Origin: Morinoia aosen
Taxonomy: Eukaryota; Arthropoda; Malacostraca; Amphipoda; Talitridae
Assembly (NCBI GenBank): GCA_030386875.1
Contig: CM059575.1
Span: forward strand, 16,206,293-16,270,292
Reading direction: 5' to 3'
DNA: 64,000 nucleotides
The notes below the pieces were generated by a model. It did not search any database. It had not been told where the DNA came from and saw nothing but the letters and a program-made list of their open reading frames with translations. Numbering within the stretch: position 1 is the stretch's first letter; each line of letters opens with the position of its first letter. A program made the position numbers and the translations under genes. Below, in pieces: positions 53,583 through 64,000 of this stretch.

Positions 53583-56455
53583 CATCTAGAGTTCTGAATC
53601 GTGCAGTAAAAAGTTTAAATTAAGTGCTGTAACCCATCATGGGAAAAATTTTCGACTTGAATGCCCAATTTTGTAATAATAGTTAAAAAATATGCCCAAA
53701 CTAATTAATTAGTTTCTGCAATCTACATGAACTTTTTTACCTTAAATCTTGAATTTTCAGACCAAATATAATAATTTTAGGAAGAATTTAGTGGGTTGAT
53801 TCAAAGTGATTGCGACACTCGTAAATTTGCCTAAGAGGAAACGGCTTCAGGGCGGGCTTCCATTCCGAGGTGGGTGGGAGAGATGAGTTTATCCAACGCT
53901 AAATCTCTCATCAGGGCGAACTACGATACAATGTTTCCCCATTATCTGCCCTCATCGGCCAGTATTATCACAAATGAAATTTTATTTGCGAAGCATGAAT
54001 ACTTCGTTACCGTGTCCTCGAAAGTAACCTGCCGCTCCGCTGGAAGCAGGTGTGGAAACCGCACTTGGCGATCGTCGTCAGTTGAGGAGAAGTTACGACT
54101 GAGTGAGGTGTGTGCTGCCGCGGTCACTGAAGAGGCTGACTGGAAGTTGCTCGATCATTTTTTTCATGAACTCAGTCAATCATTTACAACAGTCATGAAC
54201 GATGTTCAATTAAAATAAAATTACAGCTGATGGTTGGGATTATCGTAAAAGGAGTCATCAAAATTATTGTGTGCACTCACAAGGCTGCGTTTTGTTGAAC
54301 GGATCAATAAATGCCATTGGTGCGCTGAAAAAGGCCAGAAGGGTTTTTCGCCCGTATGATTAAAGTTCTTTTCAAGAGCCAAAAAAGCCATCACTCATTG
54401 AGAGGAGGCTCTAATTAAAGAAAAACATCACGAATCTCCCAGGATACCTACGCGTCGAAGTACTGAGTGTTTTTTGTTGAAACTTCGTAAATTTTCCTCA
54501 GCGGCTAATATCCAGGTGAGTCATGTTAGAAAATATCCTTATCATGACGTAAGGGGAAACAATTTGATAATTTCATGGGCAATTTTAGCAAGGCTTCAAG
54601 AAAAACTGAAACAAAATCTATGAAACGAAATCTTACCAAGTTGAATTACTTTTTTTTTGCGGTTGATGCAATTTATACGCTAAGCAAGAACAAAAGGGGC
54701 ACGGATATTTACGTAGAATTTGAGAGTGATGTTCTCCTTGGAGTAGAAATCCCTTATTTTTAATCTATCATCAGAATAAGAGAGTTCAAATCTAAATACG
54801 AGACTTAGTTGTATAAAATGTTATTATCCTATTGTATTATAAATTTTATGTTATATTTATTGTTTTGTAGTGGGCGAAAAAAAATTTGAATCACCAACTT
54901 CATTTTTTGTAATTGAACAATGACTGACAAATGAGTACTCGCATTATTAGATGAATAAGTGGAATTAGTTTTCATTTAAAATACGACTAGGAGTTCAAGT
55001 CACTCTATGACTAATTTGTCACTGATTCAAGAAGTTTGCAAGAAGTCAGGTTCTGCTTATACTTGGGAACAAAAAGGCCAAAATTCAGTTTACATTACGT
55101 TAGCTTCCCACATGAAGCATTAGTTTTTCGATTTAGGGAAATCCCTAGGCGGTGTCCATAGGACCAAGTCCCATACCTTGAAGTACAAGGCAGCTCGTGG
55201 AATAGAGCCTCAAATGTCAATAATAGGGTATCCTGGATAGGAAACAACTCCTCAAAAGAGTTTATGAGTCTGGGCAGCTTTGGGAAGACTAGATTTAATG
55301 ATTCTCCAAAACAGTCGTGAATTAGATATCAAATAGCGGCCGAAGCGGCGGAGAACTTAAGGGGTCAGAGAATACTGCTATATGAGTTTAAAGATACTAT
55401 GCATAAATTTTCAGTACTACTGTACAGTATGCGTGCAATTTCACACTGTTAAGTTTATTACGAGAAACTTTCTTAAACCTTAAACAAAATGTGTGCCTGA
55501 GAGGTGGGTTGACTTCTGCACATCGATAACGTGAACTTATCAAAATTCTTTTGTACAGTTTGATTTAATTTTCCAACTTTTTGTGTCCTTCAACAAACAT
55601 TCTTGTCGACTGCTACACGATTTTTCTTTCTAATTTGTCTACTAACTATCCAGTAGCGCGATCTTGCTAACAGCCCAGAGACAATTACGGTGTCCATTGA
55701 TTTGTGGTTCAATAATTTTGTAACACCCAGCACTAAGTGAGGGAACACCATACGTTAGGGGAAAAGTCCTGGTTGAAAACGCATGACGAAGGACCATAGC
55801 AGCAAACAAGAAAAAAAAATCTAGTGGATGAATACAACGGAATAGACTGGACAGTAAGTGACAAAATCAATTCACACATCATGGAAATATCATTCGGAAA
55901 AAGTAACAGACGAAATCCAAGATCACTTCCACTGCGAATTATTAACGCCAAAAAATTTCAAAACGAGCTAGTTAGATATCATTAAACAAATAGTACAGCG
56001 TAGAAGTTTGGACTGCAAAAGTAATTTCCAAAGCCCCTTAGGCTCATGTATAAATTTCAATTATTTATTTTCACAGGTTTACACGAAAATCAGTATTGAA
56101 ATGTTTACGACCGCTGTCTCAAGCAAATTGAAAATTGGGAATTAAAAATAGGCTTTATTTCCTGTCTGTTGTATCAAATGAGGGTTAAGTCCAGTCGTTT
56201 CATCAAGGATACGTTCAATCTTTGCCTGTTGAAAAATACAGGAGTAATCGGATATAATGTATTAGCGTTCAGTATTCAATAAGCTTCTCGTTATGCCATA
56301 AATATATGAGATCCAGAAATCTCAAGTATGTAACATTGAGTTGAATTAATTTTAATCAATGCATCTGTACATTTTTTCCGTCATATTCAGTAGAGTACTA
56401 CATGCTACGGGGAAAATGTGCGGTAACATTGATGCAAATATTAAACTCTCTTAAG
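53583..56455. other. AT-rich DNA, no supported gene
   Basis: A 114-codon frame (53874-54218, MGEMSLSNAKSLIRANYD) has mixed composition and could be real, but I recognise nothing in it and see no splice context. The rest is short frames only. Confidence 0.35.
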
Positions 56456-56459
56456 TTTA

Positions 56460-56600
56460 CTTGAGATTCCTCTAAAGCTTTCGGCGTAGTCGAACACAAA
56501 CGACTCCTGCTCTAAATCTCAAACCAAGGTGTGCCCTTCTATGTTAGTTATGTAGAGAGTTACTTATAAAATAGCTTTCGTGCAGTATACCTGGAATGAA
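56460..56600 (+). pseudogene. CR1-like RT relic
   Basis: Aligns with 38606-38740 of the OTU LINE RT: reads SSKAFGVVEHKRLL where the main copy has FSKAFDSVEHKRLL, followed by a related VESYL segment. Stops and changes throughout. Flanks are not recognised. Confidence 0.6.
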
Positions 56601-57830
56601 GAAAAACTGATTAACGTACACCTACTTCCAAGTAGTCGTTTTCAAAATAAATCACAATGGATCAGTTTGATTTTATAATTTGTCAGCTTTCATCGGGAGG
56701 TTTCAGTTAAAAAGTGTAAGTCAGTATGCTGATATTGTCTAATCGATAAACCGACTTCATGACATCCATGGTCCAGCGCTGCTTTGCTCCTCACGTGCTC
56801 CCTCTCCGTTGTTGTTTATTTGTCTCTCTCGTGACTGCCACATTCTGCCAGTTGTATGCCGACAGTCGTCGCTCCATTGAACATAACCGTCAAGAATTAT
56901 CGTTTTTCTTACTTGATGTTCGTCTCTTCTTCTGCACTAGAATAGTTTTTGTGACACTGCCCCCTGTTTCCTGCAAGTTACTCGAACCACCAGCTATCCC
57001 ACCCTATCCTCCACTCCTCTGATCATTACTTTTTCACCATAAGCCCCAGAGCCTGTCATGTAGCTCTTTAACTACCAGGTTCTTCGCTTCGATGCCCATC
57101 AATTACTTTTATTTTACCTCAAACGGCTGCGCTACAAATCACAGTCAGACCGTCAAACGCTTTACAACCCCAAAAATAAGCGTGCATGACCCACACCAAA
57201 ATTTTAGCTAGCGCTGTATCACTTCTCCACGCGTGCATCATAAGTGACTGCCACAAAACTGCGAACTACCCCAAGTTTCTGAGACATCTCTCCTGTATCA
57301 CTAAATGCTCCACTTAATACATTTACGTTATGACTGCATTTTTTATGGATCTAGCGATCACGACAACTTGCAGAGAGGCATTCGATTCCACTGCGTTCCT
57401 CGCAATAAAGATGAACATCTGCTCCTTCTTGGTAGAGAGTTCTGTAGAAAATTACCCTCTCACAGGTCTTATCTCATTGCACACCATTTTGGTGAGCAAA
57501 ACTTTTCCTCTTGAATAACAAGAGACACGTCAACTTGCAATACGGTTCTTTGTCCTTCATTCATCTTTTTTCCTCGTTCAGTACATGAGATGTGCTTAAA
57601 TTCCGGCACTCCAGACGCAGTACATGCAGGTGTCACAAAGACCGATCAACTGCGATGTCAACGCCTGTCTGTCACACCGTACTAGGGATGCAGTTGCCAC
57701 TCCGACCACCACAGACCACTGCAATTTCATCAACATCCACCGACAGTTGTCACTGCAACGGGTGGTGCCCAATGTTCTTTTATTCTCCTGTAAGAGACAT
57801 TTCTATTATCCATCTGTTGCCACTAGTATC
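56601..57830. other. DNA without a supported gene
   Basis: Several open frames of 60-115 codons lie between 56759 and 57930, but their overlap in different frames and lack of motifs argue against coding. Confidence 0.35.
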
Positions 57831-57837
57831 TGCATCA

Positions 57838-57911
57838 ACCGTTGCCACCCACACATTGACCCTCCCCGTTGCCACCCACTCGTTGCCACCCACCCGTTGC
57901 CACCCACCCGT
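57838..57911. repeat. 14-bp minisatellite
   Basis: Repeats of CGTTGCCACCCACC, three clean tandem units (57868-57911) and one diverged unit upstream. Confidence 0.7.
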
Positions 57912-58016
57912 CCGCCTGCCGAGCGACCAGTAGCGGCGGCGGCAGCGTGCGTTTCCTGTCGTCCCAACACCTGACGATTTTTTGTATTAATTTCCGCCCG
58001 TGCTGCACTGCACACA

Positions 58017-58187
58017 CTGAACAGCGCGGCACACACTGAATAGCTCGGCACACACTGAACCGCACGGTACACTCTGAACAGCATGGTACTCTCTGAACAG
58101 CACGCCACACACTGAATAGCGCGGCACACACTGAACAGCACGGAACACACTGAATAGCGCAGCACACACTGAACAGCACGGAGCACC
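58017..58187. repeat. 19-bp minisatellite, nine units
   Basis: Units of the form CTGAAYAGCRCGGCACACA, nine in tandem with point changes and no length change. Read on the reverse strand it gives Cys/Val-rich open frames of about 115-126 codons, which are an artefact of the repeat. Confidence 0.85.
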
Positions 58188-61100
58188 TATATCAGCATTG
58201 AAGCACCGCTACGTTGATGTCTCTCCCATTCACAAATATTCATAAGTTCAACAGCAGAACATATATGCCTATTTTTAATATGCTCATGTTCTGCTGCAAA
58301 GGATTAGGATGTCTTATTCACGATCAAATTCTAAGACTCGCTGATGAGTCACGGGGAAAACAGACCACGCAAATACGATGTCCTGCAGTTTTTGTTAGAA
58401 TTCCTGTAGCGCCTGAACTTATTTCCGGCGCAGCGGCTGAGGAGTCCGGCTCCTGCAGCTGAATTCCTCCTCCTCGAAGGTCACTGACTCACAGGCTTGA
58501 ATGATGTGATAAACTCATTTTAGGATTGAAATTCATGGGAAGTATTTCAATTCATGTCGAAATTCATAATTTTTAAGTCTTGTTTTGACTATGCGTGAAT
58601 CCTTTATAGTAGACATTATCTTTGGAGCTAAATTAAATGAAGAAATTGGTGGAACTTAATTTTTAAGCGACAAATAAAAAGAGCTCATAGAGCGGCGCCG
58701 AGACTTGAAATTTTTCACGGTCTCGGAAAAATTCAATTTGAAAATTTTGTTTTTGTGTATCTATCAAAACTTTATGATAATGTCAATATTACTTCGCTAA
58801 ATGATCGAAATCTTGTAACCTAGGTTCCATGTCGATTCTTCTTCTAAGCCCGACAAATGTGAATTCCACCGTATGAAACTGCATCACATCACATTATACT
58901 GGAACTATCGAGAAGTTTATTGTGCGTAAATTCTAACCAGATGCATAGATTTGCTTTTAAAGAGTTTTCATAGTTAGAGAACAAATATCATTTTAATATT
59001 ACTTCTTCGTCACCTTAAACTTCCGTATTTTTGTTGAACATGCTTACGCTTTTTAATTTTGCTATTTTTAGGTTCCTGTAAAACAATTTTAAAAAGAAGC
59101 AGGAGTGTGGTAATGGCATCTTGCTGCAGATCAGACTTGAACTCTATAGAACGTAAATACTTTTCCTTCAATGAGACGGACGTATGACTTCAATGAGATC
59201 GAAGTTTGACTCTGACATCAATGAGATAGACGTTTAACTCACTCTTCAGTAAACTCGTTGCTCGACTCAATCCTCAGAGCTACATAGTGAACTCTCGTTT
59301 TATGAGTCGCTCGAAGCCCAGGTGCACGTGTGTCGTAACTTCGACTGTCTGCAATTGCATTTTGAACCACAGGAATTGCTTACTGAAATACAATTTCTAG
59401 AAGTTTGTCTCACATGCTGCTAAATAGAGAGATGCTCCTAAGTTGAGTCATTGACGCTTCTTGCAATTACACGAACTCGTGAGCGACACCACGGCAGTCG
59501 GTATTCCGATGACGGTGGAATAATTTAGTATTAGAGTCACACATTTTTTCAGACGGAATTACGGTATTTGATGGGTTAGATTCTAGTTTTTAACATCAGG
59601 ACGGGAGCCATTAAAACTAATTTTTTTCGTTGTCGTCGAAAAGAGATTGCCTTCGGATAGACCGGAAATTCGTGAGCATTCAGTTGGAGAAAATTATACA
59701 CCTGATAGAAACAATATTTTTTCAACTGTCGCTGAGACTCCTCCATTTCGCTGAGACTTCTCCATTTCATTGGTTTTCATTAAGAAAATCATTAGAAATC
59801 GAAGTGATTTTTTGTGGACGTAGTTCGAAAATGTAAGCTTCGTGTCGCGATAAATGAAAAACTTATTGAGAATTATGCATTTGATGAAATAAATATAAAA
59901 TAACCTATAAGGGTTTTCCCAGGTACCAATTTACAAATTCATACATGATGAGATTTAGCAGAATGAGCTCATCGTCAATGTTTCATTGTAATTTAAAATT
60001 TTTCGTCGCCACCGATGTGCTGCGACGCAAATTTCTTTTCAAGTGAGTGATCGATTGAAAATCTCTCGACGCCAAGTGCGGCTGTGGGAGAAGTGATACG
60101 TGAAAAATAGGCTAAATAGTTTGGTCACAACACTTTGCTGGCAATGACGAACTTCAAAATGCAGTGCAAGGTTGTCAATGTCTTCGCACATCTTCATGCT
60201 TTCGAACAGAAATTTAATTTTTTTAAACGGTATACTAATGATTAAACTCATGCAGCGACTCTAGAAAACAGTGGAATGATCTAGTTTTAAGATACTGTAT
60301 ATAGTGAAATATTTGTCCCTTTGCAGGTTTTATTCGTGACGAAACGATGACTACTTACCGAAGTGAACTCATGTTATTCAATCCTATCTTCAAATAAATT
60401 TTAGGTTATTGTAGCTGAAAAAGAACGAAAGAAAGTCATTCGAAAGACAGAAGGTTTTTTCTGAGTGGATGTTCTTCCTTGAAATTAAGTTTTCTTCTCC
60501 AATGAGTAGTCCCACATAATATCAAACGTCATAAAACATGAAGTTTTGAGTTTATTAATTTGTATTAGATTTCTTTTGGATGTGATTTTTTAAATACAGC
60601 CTAACATTTCAGTGTCCTCAGGCCCATAGATGAGTCCAATGAGCTCACTCTGACTCAAATAAGAAGGTGACGCTCAGCTGAAGTTTATACTCGTGTGGTA
60701 ACTTCACGAAGGACTTTTCTCGCTTCGTGTGCTAATTCATGCAAGGACAAAATATAAGGTTCCTACCAGTCAGTCACCACCTAGTCACTTTGGGGATATT
60801 ATCAATAATGGTCGTATCGAAGTATTGCTACTACAACAGCGCCATTGTACGTGAGGAAATTTTTGATTAGATTTTAGTTCTCTACCTCTAAAATACGTTC
60901 AAATTTAAAATAGATCTCTGGGTGGACAACTCCTGGCTCATGCGTACAGAGTAAATCGTAGAAAATACCATTGAAAAATGAACGATTTGGTATTTTTTTT
61001 GAGCTGAACGAATGTTCATTCATCCAAATCACTAATTTGCTTGAAAAAATCTGCAATTGCATCGGCAACATTGACAAGGCTACGTGTCACTTTATAGAGA

Positions 61101-61530
61101 GACTGTATGGATCTCGAACATGGGGGATTATTTCTATATTATATTATCGATCTCAGCGCAAACGTAAAAATACGTATAGAATACACGACCTTGTTCGAAG
61201 ACGGAGGAAATATGGCGCACTGATTGCGTAGACAACACCCAAAATTGCGCTTTGTAGAGCATATTAATTTTGCGCTAAGGCGTGAATACATTTTTTTTTT
61301 GTGGTTACAGTGCATTAAATCTTGTTTTAACTACTGTTTTATACTGCAACGTGAAGAAAAGAATATCGACATAGTAGAAGTGAATTCTTATCACTCAACA
61401 TTCTTCATTAGGACTCGATCAGTAGCGGAGTGGAAATCGCGTCCTTTTCTTTATTTTGAGTAGAAAGTCGTCGATTAAGAAGGAATTAATTTTCTTTTCT
61501 AATTTCTCAACTTTACGAAACAGTTGAAGT
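58188..61530. other. AT-rich DNA with small local repeats
   Basis: No gene recognised. Minor tandem repeats: three diverged TCAATGAGAY..GACGT units (about 59170-59240) and two 19-bp GCTGAGACTYCTCCATTTC units (about 59732-59769). Confidence 0.4.
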
Positions 61531-62388
61531 TCATCACGTGATAAATTACGAAGAAATTCACTCAACATTTTTTATTGGAAGACTGACAATCGTTAAAATG
61601 TACTAACTATGAAGTCCATAAAACGCAACGTTTCGATGTACAAACATCATCATCAGGCTGAAAATGTACAGAAAAATTGATCAGTCACATTGGTAAAATG
61701 CAAATCTAATTCTTAAGCTATATGAAACTAGTATGAGAGATGAAATCCCAGCACAAAAATGTTTTATAAATGACTAGATATAAAGTTTGTACAACAAAAA
61801 TATGTATACACGAAATCAGGTACAGTAATAGTATTGCACACTATAGATGTTAGATGTTAGATAGTATTGCACACTATAGATGCATTAAAAAAGAGCACAC
61901 ATATTCAAATTATAGAAGCGTTACACATCCATAAACTTAAACCTGTTCTCAACGAAAATACTAATGACATTTTTGTTCTAAAATTATTTACTAAAACCGC
62001 AGCTTAGAAGTCTGCATGAGGCAACTGCTCGTCCGGTCATTTCGCCCCTATCGCTTGTCCAATGAACATCTATAGTGTGCAATACTATTACTGTACTTGA
62101 TCTTATGTATACATATTTTTGTTGCACAAACTTTATATCTAGTCATTTATAAAACATTTTTGCGCGGTGATTGTATCTCTCATACTAGTCTCATATAGCT
62201 TGAGAATTAGATTTGCATTTTACCAATGTGACTAATAAATTTTTCTGTATATTTTCAGCCTGATGAATATATTTGTACATCGAAACGTTGCGCTTCATTG
62301 ACTTCATAGGTAGTACATTTTAACGGTTTACAGTCTTCCAGTAAAAAATGTTGAGTAAATTTCTTCGTAATAAATCACGTGATGAAGT
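61531..62388 (+). mobile_element. Penelope-like element remnant with inverted terminal repeats
   Basis: Two inverted arms of about 320 bp (61531-61849 and 62067-62388), similar over almost their full length, flank a spacer of about 217 bp. The spacer codes for what looks like the end of a GIY-YIG endonuclease (61885-62007). The right-hand repeat follows the ORF end as a Penelope pLTR would, and the left arm is its inverse copy. Inverted partial repeats are common in Penelope-like elements. Confidence 0.7.
61885..62007 (+). pseudogene. GIY-YIG endonuclease C-terminus of a Penelope-like ORF
   Basis: A 40-codon open stretch reading STHIQIIEALHIHKLKPVLN, then a short tail ending TKTAA at TAG 62005-62007. 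The EALHI...KPxLN pattern is what I recall for the C-terminus of Penelope-like GIY-YIG domains. Catalytic GIY and YIG motifs are not present, so it is a 5'-truncated relic. Confidence 0.6.
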
Positions 62389-64000
62389 AATCAATTTTGT
62401 CAAACAGTTACAGCGAAAATGATTACACACAGGCAAAATATATATTCAGCTCGAAAATGGTGGACTCACGTGGTCACTTTAGTCAAGGAGCTTTGGTAGA
62501 GCTGTCAAACCTCCTCGACTCCTATTGCCTTGCATCATTCCTACATCATGTTTGTTTTGTAGCATTGTGTTTCTCTTTCTACATCATATCTATTCTATAT
62601 TGCATCATATTTTTTTAACAAAAAGAAATTGGTCATGAGGTGAAAAATTTTTGAGTAAAGGAGACTAAACTGCCTTTTTTTGCCCAAAGAGTACATTGTT
62701 CCATTGGACACAAGCATGATGTTAACAATCACCACATCGAATTGCAATCTTAGATTTCAGAATTAACGCAGGAATATGTCAAAATTTCAAAGACATGAGC
62801 TGATCACCTCTCTGACCGACTTTTATTAACCCTTTTGAGCAATGTTGACGGGCAAAATAAGTATGCATGGAATTTCACATTATAAAAGTTAACGGTGAAG
62901 GTAAATGTTTTGCGTTTACAATCTGTGCCTTTACCGTGTAAGAATCTTTTATTGAAAAAAAATTGTAACTATTACGGTAGCACTAAATAGTGAATGTTCA
63001 CAGATGCAACTGCTCCCTGGGTCTAGTCGTAGTCTTTTTTTGTAGCGTTTACTGTCCTTCAAATATGAGCAAATTGTAAGTGTAAAGGTGTTTGAACATT
63101 TAAGGTGAAAACTTTGACGGACGAATGAAAACCCGGAGGAGCAAATTTTAATGAATAAGTAAAAATCCAAACTTTCATCGTTTTCGAGGTATTGAATCTC
63201 AAAGTCAAGTTGAGTTTACCTTTAACTATGGTGGGCGGGGCAGTCCCCAGAGGCGTAGGTGATTTAATATAAATTTTATGACCTTCACTACAAAATTAGG
63301 GTTACAATTTGCGCTTTAAATTTCCCTCCGTTGCGTCAATGCAGGTCTCGTACCAACACGAAAGCGATTCCTAAACTTGATAAAAACACTCGTGGGATGC
63401 CCGTAATGAGTCATGCAGCGTCAACTATGTATTCTTTTAGGGCGATCCATTTCTATGTTTTCTAAATATTGAGTGATTTCTGTTGTCGGAGCTATTTTGA
63501 AGTGTTCACTGATGGTAAAGTTTCTGTAAAGAAATTAATATTGACATAATACGCGGGTCTAAGACAATGCAGAGAGCAAGAAGTTTTCTTAGTGACCTAT
63601 AATCTTTCCGATTCGATTTATTCAATACGATGATTCTTGGAATTTTCACCCGCGAAAACATTCGATATTTTGGGTTTAACGACCTTCTGTCGAAATTTGT
63701 ACCATTAATTTCAGAATAACCAATCTAAACAAATTATTTAATTAATTGTAAAACGTGTTCGGGTTAATGCTTGAATATGCTTTCATTCAATACTCTAACA
63801 ACGACGGAGTATCGAGGAATGTTTTGCCTTGAACAACCTTGGTGTTTTTTAGCCTCCAACACCAGATCCGTGAGGTGCACTGCCGATGTTGACGGCCAAG
63901 AATGCCTGGCCGTCACCGTCTCAAATTGAAATATCGTTGACCTAACAGATCACCATGAGGTTGGACAAAAAATCCAGTAGTATATCAAAAACCCAACACA
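62389..64000. other. AT-rich DNA, no gene seen
   Basis: Short frames only on both strands. Nothing recognisable. Confidence 0.35.

Noticed and set aside
53874..54218. 114-codon frame as a host gene
   Set aside because: No motif, splice context or conservation evidence visible. Could be chance.
57806..58186. Cys/Val-rich reverse-strand frames of about 115-126 codons
   Set aside because: Produced by the 19-bp minisatellite read in different frames, not by a gene.

Overview
The window looks like repeat-dense chromosomal DNA from an invertebrate animal, probably an arthropod. I infer this from the families present: Jockey-like and CR1-like LINEs, Ty3/Gypsy LTR elements, a Penelope-like remnant and a SINE. 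There are no bacterial operons, no CRISPR array, no rRNA or tRNA gene and no recognisable host gene. Nearly every long reading frame belongs to a retroelement, and nearly all are broken by stops or frameshifts.

Layout. 1-9914: two head-to-tail copies of a LINE (here LINE-A), the second bounded by a 15-bp target-site duplication. 9915-22349: pieces of an LTR-like repeat (LTR-X). One piece is split by a Ty3/Gypsy element (G1, 10820-22234), whose reverse transcriptase is split by another LTR-X (15777-19437, 4-bp duplication TACT), which contains a third LINE-A (16086-18925). 22350-24567: LINE 3' ends, an LTR-X fragment and minisatellites. 24568-32002: a reverse-strand LTR-X split by a fourth, divergent LINE-A (25182-31829, 10-bp duplication). 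32191-48648: a second Gypsy element (G2), bounded by the 5-bp duplication TCCAT. Its 5' LTR is split by a CR1-like LINE carrying an OTU-type cysteine protease domain (about 32.6-41.5 kb). 49.3-51.4 kb: a decayed second copy of the OTU LINE. 51.9-52.2 kb: a SINE. 52.2-64 kb: mostly AT-rich sequence with a CpG-rich possible exon (53.3-53.6 kb), a small RT relic (56.5 kb), minisatellites (57.8-58.2 kb) and a Penelope-like remnant with inverted terminal repeats (61.5-62.4 kb).

How the parts relate. The nesting gives a relative order: LTR-X before G1, G1 before the internal LTR-X, that LTR-X before LINE-A copy 3, and G2 before the OTU LINE. All four LINE-A copies lie in LTR-X repeats, three of them at the matching position just downstream of the LTR-X TATA box. 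G2 has the integrase-before-RT order known from Gmr1-type Gypsy elements and a covarying hairpin array at the start of its transcript. The OTU LINE has an in-frame UGA-C between its protease and endonuclease that a second divergent copy shares. These are the most interesting items. All homology statements come from reading the sequence by eye; no database search was run.
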